A stretch of DNA of 64,000 nt from Acidobacteriaceae bacterium (GTDB taxonomy: Bacteria; Acidobacteriota; Terriglobia; Terriglobales; Acidobacteriaceae), in contig JASHOY010000142.1 of the NCBI GenBank assembly GCA_030038435.1, positions 1 to 64,000 of the forward strand, in the 5' to 3' direction. The translations under genes and the position numbers were made by a program. The notes beneath the pieces were generated by a model. That model was not told the origin of the DNA. It saw only the letters and a list, made by a program, of their open reading frames with translations, and ran no database searches. How positions within the stretch are numbered: position 1 is the stretch's first letter; each line of letters begins with the position of its first letter. Positions 54,130 to 62,409 of this stretch are shown in pieces.

Positions 54130-55215
54130 ATGCAAGAGCGTATCGTGGCACTCGACGGCTGGCGCGGCATCGCCATCCTCATGGTGCTGGCGTTCCACAA
54201 CTTTGGAGCGCCGCTCTCGCTCACCTATCCCCATAACTTCCTCGTGCATCTGCTCGCCTTCGGCTGGTGCGGAGTGGACCTGTTTTTCGTTCTCTCCGGA
54301 TTCCTGATCGGGGGCATTCTGCTCGATCATCTCGATTCACCAAGCTATTACCGAACTTTCTATCTGCGCCGCGCCTGTCGCATCCTGCCGCCGTATCTGC
54401 TGGTCGCGTTGACCATCGAACTTCTGGTTCGTTATCTCGGCATGCCCCACACTCCCTGGTACACCTATGCCTTCACCGCCAACTTTGCCTGCACCTTCGG
54501 AATCATCTGGGTGGGCATGTGGCATCTCTGGTCCCTTTCCGCGGAAGAGCAGTTCTACCTGATGCTGCCACCGCTCCTCCGCTTGAAGAAGCAGGCCATC
54601 CCCGTCATCGCCGGCGCCGTGCTGGTTCTGTCGCCAGTCATCCGCGACTTCGAGTGGCACAAGTGGGGCTACCTGGGCGCGCGCTTTCTGCCCTTCGGCC
54701 ATATGGACGGGCTCTTCGCCGGAGTGCTTCTGGCATACCTGATGCGCACTGCGCCCGAGCTGGTCAGGCGGATTCAGCCTCATTTCGGCTGGATCATCGC
54801 CGCCTTGATCGGCGTGCTTCTTGTCTTTGCCGCCCTAGGATGGACAAATCGCAAACTGCCCGCTGCGGTTTTCGGCTGCTCGCTTCTGATTCTGCTTTTC
54901 ACGACTCTTATTGCCGCCACCGTGCTTGCACCCGAGCGCTGGAGCTGGCTGCGCGACCCGCAGCTGGTCCGCATTGGCCGCTATTCCTACATGATCTATC
55001 TGCTGCACGCCCCGATCTTCTGGCTGTTGGCACCGGTGTCGGTGCCGCTGGCCATCTCTGCCAGCGCGGCAATCTCTTTTGGCGTCGCAGCACTTTCTTT
55101 CCGCTTCCTTGAATCGCCCATCATCGCCTTGGGTCACACCTTCGGTTACAAGACCAGGCCGAAAATAAAGGCCTTCCGGCTGGTGGCGGACGAAGTTCCC
55201 GCGCCGGCCGACTAA
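54130..55215 (+). CDS. Acyltransferase 3 family membrane protein (OafA/YrhL type)
   Basis: 361 residues with about ten membrane spans. LDGWRGIAILMVLAFHNFG is the N-terminal motif with the catalytic His. GVDLFFVLSGFLIGG and RRACRILPPYLLVAL follow, then WSLSAEEQFYLMLP with the conserved Glu. These enzymes move acetyl or other acyl groups onto envelope glycans such as O-antigen or peptidoglycan. A TAGCAT box lies 8 nt before the ATG. Confidence 0.93.
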   Translation: MQERIVALDGWRGIAILMVLAFHNFGAPLSLTYPHNFLVHLLAFGWCGVDLFFVLSGFLIGGILLDHLDSPSYYRTFYLRRACRILPPYLLVALTIELLVRYLGMPHTPWYTYAFTANFACTFGIIWVGMWHLWSLSAEEQFYLMLPPLLRLKKQAIPVIAGAVLVLSPVIRDFEWHKWGYLGARFLPFGHMDGLFAGVLLAYLMRTAPELVRRIQPHFGWIIAALIGVLLVFAALGWTNRKLPAAVFGCSLLILLFTTLIAATVLAPERWSWLRDPQLVRIGRYSYMIYLLHAPIFWLLAPVSVPLAISASAAISFGVAALSFRFLESPIIALGHTFGYKTRPKIKAFRLVADEVPAPAD

Positions 55216-55466
55216 CCGCCCCGGCTGACATCGTCTTCCCAGGCTCCATTCCCATCTGCTATGAATTCAAAGCTACACACTTGCAGGAGATAATCGGCAA
55301 AAGTGGCCGGATTGCAAGCGGTTGAAAAAGCGCGGGTTGAGAAAAAAGTGTCGGGTAATGGGCTTGACATCCGGGCAGCGCCGAGGCCGGAGCACAGCCC
55401 CGGCCCCACCCGATCTGCAATTGATCGAGTGAACCCGACCGATTCCGGCAAAGCTGCAACCCGCAG

Positions 55467-56057
55467 CTACTTGTGGGCGAGCTGCTGCACGACCTCCAAC
55501 GCCTTTTGCACATGTTCGGGCGGGGTCAAATGATCTGCGTCGGAAGAGAACTCCGCGGCGACCTTGCCATCTTTGGCGACCACGAAGGTGGTGCGCGCAA
55601 AGAAGCCGTGGTCGATGGCGACGCCGCGCACGTCTTTCAAGCCCGCCCTTCCGGGAGAGGACTTGACGCCGTAGGCAGCGCCGATTTTGCCGCTGGGATC
55701 GGAAGCGACGGGGAAACGGCCGGCGCAATACTTGGGATCGGCGGAAAACTGATCGAGGCGCGCGATGCTGTCTTCGGAAACGCCGATGATGCTGGCGCCG
55801 GCAGCGGTGAACTGGTCCTTGTCTTCAGAAAAGGTATGGGCTTCGAGGTCGCAGCCGCCGGTGTAAGCGGAGGGGTAGAAGTAGACGACGACGGGGCCCT
55901 TCTGCAGGGCGTGGCGCAGCGAGAAGTGGAACTGCCTGCCCGCCAGCGAAGCGGGGGCGGAAAACTCGGGGGCGCGGTCACCTGCTGAGAGGGCGGCGAG
56001 GGCGGGAATGCAGAGTGCGGCGGAGATCGCCAGGCCGAAGAAGAGATTTTTCTTCAC
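55467..56057 (-). CDS. Periplasmic peroxiredoxin (BCP-like)
   Basis: 196 residues with a signal peptide (NLFFGLAISAALCIPALAALS). The thioredoxin fold of the AhpC/TSA group follows (GDRAPEFSAP). The peroxidatic Cys is Cys69 in YPSAYTGGCDLEA, equivalent to the PxxxTPGC motif. A second Cys at 111 (PKYCAGRFP) is not at the classic BCP +5 position but could act as resolving Cys. It should reduce peroxides outside the cytoplasm; the electron donor is unknown. Confidence 0.92.
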   Translation of the reverse strand: MKKNLFFGLAISAALCIPALAALSAGDRAPEFSAPASLAGRQFHFSLRHALQKGPVVVYFYPSAYTGGCDLEAHTFSEDKDQFTAAGASIIGVSEDSIARLDQFSADPKYCAGRFPVASDPSGKIGAAYGVKSSPGRAGLKDVRGVAIDHGFFARTTFVVAKDGKVAAEFSSDADHLTPPEHVQKALEVVQQLAHK

Positions 56058-56666
56058 GAGAATCCTCCGTGCTAGCTGAGACTGAATGGGGATGGGCGCG
56101 GCGCTGAAGCAGAAACGCCGTCAGGCCTACGAGGATAGCAGAGCGGCCGGGGGCGCTGCCTGGATTGTCGAAGTGCGGAGCGCGGAAAAGCTTTATGGCG
56201 GATCGTTGAGAGGTTGATTTTTGAGGTTCGGGAAGCCGACTTATCAGGAGCGATCCGTGGCAACCGGGAGGTTGCAGCTTTCCCAGGTCTCAGAAGCGAG
56301 ACACGGGGCACCCAAATTATGTTAGTAAACGGAGATGGGGCACCCAAATTATGTTAGTAAACGGAGATGGCTCCGGGGCACCTGGCGCAACAGCAAGATG
56401 ACTCCCCGTAAGCGGGTTCTCGACAAGTTTTTACGGTCGATAAAGGGCTAGCGGCAAGCTGGTGCGATGCCATTATTCCTGAACTGATCGAATGTTTCTA
56501 CACCAGCCTCTCAAGTGGGGTTTGTGGTCTCCGGGCCGGACGGAGCCGGCTGGGGAGAGTGGAGACGTTCCACCCATTGTCGCTAAAGGGAAGACGCGGC
56601 GAGCGTAGAGCACCCCTTGTCGCGGGAACCGGGTGGTGGGTGTGCGCGTACAATGGGAGTATCACG
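56058..56666. other. 609-nt intergenic region with a tandem repeat
   Basis: Divergent region between the peroxiredoxin and YgcG genes. No gene seen. It holds a perfect 32-nt tandem duplication and stretches that look like an eroded mobile-element end. Confidence 0.5.
56305..56368. repeat. Perfect 32-nt tandem duplication
   Basis: The unit GGGGCACCCAAATTATGTTA plus 12 more bases occurs twice without a break (56305-56336 and 56337-56368). A truncated third start (GGGGCACC) follows at about 56375. The AT-rich centre stands out from the GC-rich surroundings. Confidence 0.9.
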
Positions 56667-57494
56667 ATGACAGGCAACCGGCGCGCCCAATCGAAGGTAC
56701 TTTGGCTGCTTTTTGCGGCTTTCCTTGCAATTCCGGCGGTTCCGTTGCGCGCGCAGAGCGTGGCCAGCCTTCCTGCAAAACCCAGCGACTACGTGAGCGA
56801 TTTCGCCCATGTGTTTTCGCCGCAGACGATTGACCAATTGGATAACATCTGCAGCCAACTGGACCACACCAAGGCCGACGCGCAGATGGCCATTGTGACG
56901 GTGAACAACCTGGGCGGCGACGACATCGATGACTACGCGGACGAGCTCGAAGGTAAGTGGAAGATGGGGAAAAAAGGCTCGGACCGCGGCGTGCTGGTGC
57001 TGCTGGACGTGGGCGAGCACAAGTACCGCATCGAGGACGGATACGGGCTGGAAGGCATTCTGAACGACGCCAAGATTGGCGACATCGGGCGGTCGATGGT
57101 GCCGGACCTGAAGGCCGGCGACTACGACGACGCGGTGATGCTGGCAGTGGGCCAGCTTGCCCAGGATATTGCGGCTGACCGGGGCGTGACGCTGAACCTG
57201 AACGGCACGGCGGCGGTGCCTGAGCCTGTGGAGCAGCGGCCGCACGGCTCGCCGCTGGGCAAGCTGATTCTGTTCTTGCTGGTGCTCGTCTTTTTTGGCG
57301 GGTTCTCGATCATCCGCATGCTGCTGGGAGCAGGGTTGTTCTTCGGCGGCTGGGGCGGCCCGTGGGGCGGACCGTGGATGGGCGGCGGCATGGGCGGCGG
57401 CAACTGGGGCGGCGGAGGCGGCGGTGGTGGTGATGGATTCGGCGGCTTCGGCGGCGGGAGTTTTGGCGGCGGCGGGGCCGGAGGGTCGTGGTAG
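56667..57494 (+). CDS. TPM domain protein, YgcG family
   Basis: 275 residues from the ATG after GGGAGTATCACG. Signal peptide (VLWLLFAAFLAIPAVPLRAQS). The TPM/Repair_PSII domain runs about 30-165 (YVSDFAHVFSPQTIDQLDNI, GVLVLLDVGEHKYRIEDGYGLEGILND). A membrane span follows (LILFLLVLVFFGGFSII), then a long Gly/Trp-rich tail. It may act with the LemA protein encoded next in membrane stress or turnover, but the role is unsettled in the family. Confidence 0.92.
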   Translation: MTGNRRAQSKVLWLLFAAFLAIPAVPLRAQSVASLPAKPSDYVSDFAHVFSPQTIDQLDNICSQLDHTKADAQMAIVTVNNLGGDDIDDYADELEGKWKMGKKGSDRGVLVLLDVGEHKYRIEDGYGLEGILNDAKIGDIGRSMVPDLKAGDYDDAVMLAVGQLAQDIAADRGVTLNLNGTAAVPEPVEQRPHGSPLGKLILFLLVLVFFGGFSIIRMLLGAGLFFGGWGGPWGGPWMGGGMGGGNWGGGGGGGGDGFGGFGGGSFGGGGAGGSW

Positions 57495-57699
57495 AGCACT
57501 CAGGCTGAGATTTTGAGAGCTGGTCCGGATCTCGGGAACGAGCGCGGGTGCGCTCGGATGTGCTGGTGATGGAAGCGTTGAGACGTCCCACCCTTGCGAC
57601 AGAAAGAAGTTGCAAGCTTGGGCACAGAGTTAGGCGGCAGTTGAGGCGCGGCGCGGCTTTTTAGGTCCCCAAACCTGGACCGGAGGAGAAGAACTTTTT

Positions 57700-58278
57700 A
57701 TGCGACGTGGACTTTATGTGATGCTGGCGGTGCTGGGGGTGCTGGTGCTGGCGGCGCTGATGGTGTTTGGCAGTTATGTGAGTGCGCGCAACCAGATGGT
57801 GGCGAAAGACCAGTCAGTAAAGCAGAACTGGTCGGAAGTGTCCATTCAAATGCAGCGGCGCGCCGACCTGATTCCCAACCTGGTGGAGACGGTCAAAGGA
57901 TTTACCAAGGAAGAGAGCGGAGTCTACGGCGAGATTGCGCAGGCGCGGGACGGCCTGATGAACGCGCAGACGCCGCAGCAGAAGATTGCCGCCAACGGGC
58001 AACTGGATGGCGCGCTGGCCAAGGTGCTGGTGCTGACGGAGAATTATCCGCAACTGCGTTCGAGCGACCAGTTCATGCGGCTGCAGGACGAGTTGGCGGG
58101 AACCGAAAACCGCATTGCCGTAGCGCGCAAACGGTATAACGACGCGCTGCAGGACTACAACACGTTTATTCTGCAGTTCCCCAACAACATCTGGGCGGGG
58201 ATGGCGGGATTCCAGCAGAACACCGCGTACTTCACGGCGAGCGCGGGCGCGCAGAATGTGCCGGCGGTGAAGTTCTGA
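57700..58278 (+). CDS. lemA: LemA family protein
   Basis: 192 residues after a strong GGAGGAGAAGAAC site. One N-terminal membrane span, then a long helical domain with the LemA hallmarks: YVSARNQMVAKDQSVKQNWSEVSIQMQRRADLIPNLVETVKGF and ENYPQLRSSDQFMRLQDELAGTENRIAVARKRYNDALQDYNTFI. Often paired with TPM proteins, as here. Molecular function not established. Confidence 0.95.
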   Translation: MRRGLYVMLAVLGVLVLAALMVFGSYVSARNQMVAKDQSVKQNWSEVSIQMQRRADLIPNLVETVKGFTKEESGVYGEIAQARDGLMNAQTPQQKIAANGQLDGALAKVLVLTENYPQLRSSDQFMRLQDELAGTENRIAVARKRYNDALQDYNTFILQFPNNIWAGMAGFQQNTAYFTASAGAQNVPAVKF

Positions 58279-58511
58279 CGCGATGCGTCACACTATGCTA
58301 GATTGAAAGACGCCTTGTGCGCAGTAACTTTTCCGGTGCGAAAAGCGGCGACTGCCGGCAGGAAGGCGAGGTGCCGGGATGGGGTCGAGCCCGGTACAGG
58401 TTGAATCTTTCCGTGTCAGTGAATTGTCAAAACCAAACGGTCAGCAGGCGCTAACTGGTTGTGTTGATTCCCAAATCTGCCCCGCCGGGTATTCCTGGCG
58501 AAGGAGCAGCC

Positions 58512-59837
58512 ATGCGTTATGAAGACATCCCCAAGCTTGCGACCTGGAAGAACGATACCTCAGTGTTGCGAAGATCGGCTTCCGGCAGCACGTTAAACAA
58601 GATCGACGCGGATATCGACAACTACTGGAAGAGCTACTCGTCCATGGTCAAGCGGAATCTGCTGACCGACGTCAACAGCAACATCCGTAACTGGGAGAAC
58701 ATCAACGGCACGACGGTATCCTTCCATCCCGTCGTGGTCGCGCTGAAAGAGGTGATCACCCGCAAACTGCGGGAACTTTCGCCTTCGGCATACAGGTACA
58801 GGCAAGTGATGTGCCTGGGATTCCGCGTGGGCTGCAATACGGTCACGGATGAGTATTTCCGCTATTCGCCCAACGATGGCGTGGACATGCGCAAGAAATG
58901 CGATGAAATGATGCACGCCATCCGCTGCGCGCAAGGCTTTGTTGCCGCTTCAGGCATGGACAGCGACGAAACCCTGAAGATTTTCATGGCGCCGGAATTC
59001 TATTTTCGCGGGGCAAACGGCGCATATTCGCACGACCTGGTGGCAAGCATTCTTCCCACGATGACGGGGCTGGGAATGGGCGGCAATGCTTATGAACACT
59101 GGCTGTTTGTATACGGCACGGCGATTGCCGCCAGCGAGGAGGAGTTCACCTGCTGCCGGGTCTGCGGCCCCAACCCGAACACGGTGGAGTTTATCCGCGA
59201 TCCGACGAGCCGCCTGAGTGCGACGGGGATTCACAAAAAAACCCAGGCGGTATGCAAGACGAATCCCGCGCACCCCATCGAGATGAGAACTTACGGTGCT
59301 GAAGTTCAGAACGTGGCGTTGATTCAGAAAGGCACCGACATGCACATGGTGGTGAAGGAATACATATCGGGTATTGATTACAAGGGCAACCAGGTAAATG
59401 TGATTGAGGGGAAAGGAAAAAATCGCATTGTGAAGACATTGAACGCAATTGCACCGCAGGGCAGCAACATGAGCCGGATCGCTTCCAAATTTCAGGACGA
59501 GCGCATGGGCGGCGGTGTATTTACGATGGACGGGATTACATTCGGCATGGAGATTTGTCTGGATCATATCCAGTCCACTGGCGCGGCGGGGCGCCTGGGG
59601 CCCTATGCCAGCACCATTCAGGTGCTGCTGATCCCGTCGTATGGAATGGACATTACCCACCACTCCTGCGTTTCGGGCGGGGTCATCTTCAATGTGGACG
59701 GGCGAGGCGCCGGAACATCCAACGTTGTTGTGAAGGGGCACACGGGGGTGCCGATCACGGGGACTTCAATTGCGGCGCCCAATACCGGCGGCCAGATTGA
59801 GAGATGGGGACCGTTCCCCATTCCCAGGCGGGGATGA
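58512..59837 (+). CDS. Orphan divergent nitrilase-superfamily (carbon-nitrogen hydrolase) protein
   Basis: 441 residues from the ATG after AAGGAG at good spacing. I recognise the nitrilase triad: Glu162 in APEFYFRG, Lys282 in QNVALIQKG...VVKEYIS, and Cys349 in FGMEICLDH, followed by VLLIPSYGMD as in C-N hydrolases. Order and spacing fit a nitrilase fold. The insert between Glu and Lys is long and Cys-rich (TCCRVCG, then a distant Cys), unlike classical members, and an extra ~95 residues precede the fold. No signal peptide, so cytosolic. Substrate unknown; a C-N bond hydrolase or amidase is inferred. It stands alone with a terminator after it. Confidence 0.75.
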   Translation: MRYEDIPKLATWKNDTSVLRRSASGSTLNKIDADIDNYWKSYSSMVKRNLLTDVNSNIRNWENINGTTVSFHPVVVALKEVITRKLRELSPSAYRYRQVMCLGFRVGCNTVTDEYFRYSPNDGVDMRKKCDEMMHAIRCAQGFVAASGMDSDETLKIFMAPEFYFRGANGAYSHDLVASILPTMTGLGMGGNAYEHWLFVYGTAIAASEEEFTCCRVCGPNPNTVEFIRDPTSRLSATGIHKKTQAVCKTNPAHPIEMRTYGAEVQNVALIQKGTDMHMVVKEYISGIDYKGNQVNVIEGKGKNRIVKTLNAIAPQGSNMSRIASKFQDERMGGGVFTMDGITFGMEICLDHIQSTGAAGRLGPYASTIQVLLIPSYGMDITHHSCVSGGVIFNVDGRGAGTSNVVVKGHTGVPITGTSIAAPNTGGQIERWGPFPIPRRG

Positions 59838-59902
59838 CGAATCGCAGCGCCGGCGGCGATGTCTGACTGCTTCGGCGCAATCCAGCGGCGCCTTGGGGCA
59901 GC

Positions 59903-59943
59903 GCAGAAAAGGCCATCCCGGCGGGCAGGATGGCCTTTTCTGC
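59903..59943. terminator. Bidirectional terminator between nitrilase-like and STAS genes
   Basis: Perfect 16-bp stem (GCAGAAAAGGCCATCC / GGATGGCCTTTTCTGC) with a 9-nt loop, between convergent genes. The A and T runs lie inside the arms, so it can serve both strands. Confidence 0.85.
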
Positions 59944-59973
59944 GAATCTCGTGAAGCGTGATCTGGGATGAAT

Positions 59974-60318
59974 CTACTTGAACGATGCGATGGCGCTGGC
60001 CTCGTCGTCGTAGATATCAAAGACGGTGTAGAGCTTGGTGAGCTGAAGCAGGTCGTGGACCTTCTTCGTGAGCTTGAGCAGTTTGAGCTTGGCACCCTGG
60101 TTGCGGGCGGTGGTGTAGGCGCTGACCAACTCGCCGAGGCCTGAGCTGTCGATGTAGTTGACATCGCCGAGATTGGCCAGGATGTTTTTCTGGCCTTTTC
60201 CGATCAGGTCGCGAACGGCGTCTCGCAACTGCACGCTGCCCTCGCCCAGAGTGATCCGTCCGCTCAGGTCCAGAACGGTGACGCCGTCGACTTCACGGGA
60301 AGCAATTGATAGTGCCAC
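59974..60318 (-). CDS. Anti-sigma factor antagonist (STAS domain, RsbV-like)
   Basis: 114 residues with a GTG start preceded by GGAGG. STAS fold with VLDLSGRITLGEG and the phosphorylation site region YIDSSGLGELVSAYT (candidate Ser in DSSGLG). Such proteins bind an anti-sigma kinase when unphosphorylated and release the sigma factor. The partner kinase-like gene lies upstream on the same strand, 117 nt away. No sigma factor gene was seen nearby. Confidence 0.9.
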   Translation of the reverse strand: MALSIASREVDGVTVLDLSGRITLGEGSVQLRDAVRDLIGKGQKNILANLGDVNYIDSSGLGELVSAYTTARNQGAKLKLLKLTKKVHDLLQLTKLYTVFDIYDDEASAIASFK

Positions 60319-60435
60319 GGAAAGAATCCTCCTTCTTCGGTACATACGGTTATAGCATGCTGGCGGCACAAGGCAGCAAGCCCGATGCTGCGGATGAGAG
60401 AACAGGTGCGGGCCGGCTGCGCAGGCGCCAATCTA

Positions 60436-60879
60436 TTAGTTGCCGGCTGGCGCCAGACGTTTCACCATTGTCAACTCGGTGCCGGGATGCAATTGCCGGA
60501 AATGGACCTCATCCATGAAGGAGCGAATGAGGAAGATGCCGCGGCCGGTGCCGCGGAGCAGGTTTTCCGGGGCCAGCGGGTCAGGGAGGGTATCGGGATC
60601 GAGGCCTTTGCCCTGGTCGGCGATGGTGAAGACCAGAGCAGAGCCGGTGTTTTCGAGGCTGAAAGCGATTTGCCTGGAGGGGTCGTACTCATTGCCGTGG
60701 AGAACGGCGTTAACGGCGGCTTCGCGCACGGCCATGGTGACGTGAAAGCGCTCATCCTCGTCGAGGCCGGCCTCTTCGGCCAGCTTGTCTGCGGCGGCTT
60801 CCACTTCTGACACGCTGTCCATGGTGGAGCTGAGCGTGAAGCTGCGCCGGCCTGTCTTGGGTGCACTCAAAAGGGTCAC
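60436..60879 (-). CDS. Anti-sigma regulatory factor (RsbW-like serine kinase)
   Basis: 147 residues, GTG start. HATPase_c fold of the GHKL type: N-box AVREAAVNAVLHGN, G1 box ADQGKGLDP and G2 box GTGRGIFLI. It should phosphorylate the STAS protein encoded downstream and bind a sigma factor. The pair is a partner-switching module without its sigma factor in this window. Confidence 0.9.
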   Translation of the reverse strand: MTLLSAPKTGRRSFTLSSTMDSVSEVEAAADKLAEEAGLDEDERFHVTMAVREAAVNAVLHGNEYDPSRQIAFSLENTGSALVFTIADQGKGLDPDTLPDPLAPENLLRGTGRGIFLIRSFMDEVHFRQLHPGTELTMVKRLAPAGN

Positions 60880-61101
60880 AATCCGCCTGGATTATTGGGA
60901 TGCAGAACCGGCGGAAGCCGCCTCTCAACCCTTGAAACCTGCTGGCAGTTTCGTCGCTGAAAGGGATTGTGTCAAGCAACAATTGGGTTAGCATAACATC
61001 GAAGTTGATTTGAAGCAGCTCCCCGGGGAGTCGGGGTGCAGGCGGAGTCGGTCGCGGGCCTAAGGTCTGTGGTCTGCCCTGCCCGGAAAGAGGCGAACGG
61101 A

Positions 61102-62358
61102 ATGGAAGCGCGCACGACAGCACGCATTAGCCTCACGGCGCTGGTAGGCACGCCGGTCACCGACGCATCGGGGCGGCTGCGCGGGCGGCTGAAAGACATC
61201 GCCGTGGCTACTGGACCAGAGGCGGGCAAGGTTGCGGGTCTGGTACTGAAAACACGGACGGGGTTGTCGCTGGTGCCTTCGCAAGACGTAATGGAGACGC
61301 CCTCGGGCGCGCTGGAGCTGCGTTCCGCCGGCGAGTTGCCGCCGTTGAAGGACGGCGGCAATTACCTCTTTTTGCAGCAGGACCTGGTAGACCGGCAGAT
61401 CATCGACATCCACGGGCGCAAGGTGGTGCGCGCCAACGATGTGGACCTGGAGTGGATGGGGCACGGTGCGGCGCATCTGCTGCGCGTGGCCGAAGTGGAA
61501 GTGGGGATGCGCGGGGCGTTTCGGCGCGTCTTCAAAGGCCTGCTGCCCAAGCACCGGCTGGAGGCGCTTTCGCGCAAGCTGGCGGCGCACGCGATTCCCT
61601 GGCAGTTCGTTGATGTGATCGAGGTGGACCCGGCGCGGCGGGTCAAGCTACGCATCGAGTACGAGCGGCTGGCGCGGATTCATCCCTCGGAGCTGGCCGA
61701 TATTCTGGAAGACCTGGCGCCGGCGGAACGCGAGGCGGTATTCACCTCGCTCGATGAAGAAGTGGCCGCGGAGACACTCGAAGAGGTCGATCCCAAGCTG
61801 CAGAAGGCGCTGCTGGAAAAGCTGGACGAAGAGAAGATCGCCGATATCGTCGAAGAGATGGATCCGGGCGTGGCCGCCGATCTGCTGGCGGAGCTGCCCG
61901 AGGAGCGGTCCGACGCCATTCTCGAAGAGATGGAGCCGGAAGAGCGGCAGGAAGTGGAGGAACTGCTCGAGTTCGATGAGAGGTCTGCGGCCGGCTTCAT
62001 GACCACGGAATTTGTGCACGTAAGTGTAAACGCGACCGTCGCCACAGCGGTACAGGCGCTGCGGAGTTTCGATGGCGATCCGGAGAGCGTGACCGAAATC
62101 TTTCTGCTCGATGACAAAGAAATCCTGCGCGGATCGATTCCGCTGGCGCGGATGGTGATGGCGCAGCCGGATACGCGGCTCCTGGTGCTGGCGGAGCCGC
62201 GCGTGCTCTCCTGTCCCGCGGATCTGAACCAGAACGAAGTGGCCGAGATGTTCGACAAGTACAACCTGCACGCGCTGCCGGTAGTGGACCAGCAGGGGCG
62301 GATGGTCGGCGTGGTTCAGTCGGACCAGGTGATTACGTTTTTGCGGGAGAAACTGTAG
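61102..62358 (+). CDS. Soluble MgtE-N / CBS protein with PRC-barrel start
   Basis: 418 residues from the ATG after GAGGCGAACGGA. The first ~80 residues look like a PRC barrel (LVGTPVTDASGRLRGRLKDIAV, then LVPSQDV). The middle is the MgtE N-terminal superhelix (HPSELADILEDLAPAEREAVFTSLDEE, with repeated ADLLAELPEERSDAILEEM). The C-terminal part is a CBS pair (DERSAAGFMTTEFVHVSVNATV, then HALPVVDQQGRMVGVVQSD). There is no membrane transport domain, so this is a free-standing Mg-sensing type regulator, not a complete MgtE channel. Partner unknown. Confidence 0.88.
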   Translation: MEARTTARISLTALVGTPVTDASGRLRGRLKDIAVATGPEAGKVAGLVLKTRTGLSLVPSQDVMETPSGALELRSAGELPPLKDGGNYLFLQQDLVDRQIIDIHGRKVVRANDVDLEWMGHGAAHLLRVAEVEVGMRGAFRRVFKGLLPKHRLEALSRKLAAHAIPWQFVDVIEVDPARRVKLRIEYERLARIHPSELADILEDLAPAEREAVFTSLDEEVAAETLEEVDPKLQKALLEKLDEEKIADIVEEMDPGVAADLLAELPEERSDAILEEMEPEERQEVEELLEFDERSAAGFMTTEFVHVSVNATVATAVQALRSFDGDPESVTEIFLLDDKEILRGSIPLARMVMAQPDTRLLVLAEPRVLSCPADLNQNEVAEMFDKYNLHALPVVDQQGRMVGVVQSDQVITFLREKL

Positions 62359-62409
62359 CGATTTCGAGAAAACCCATGGCTTCCGCGGAAATTGTGAAAC
62401 AATCGATAG

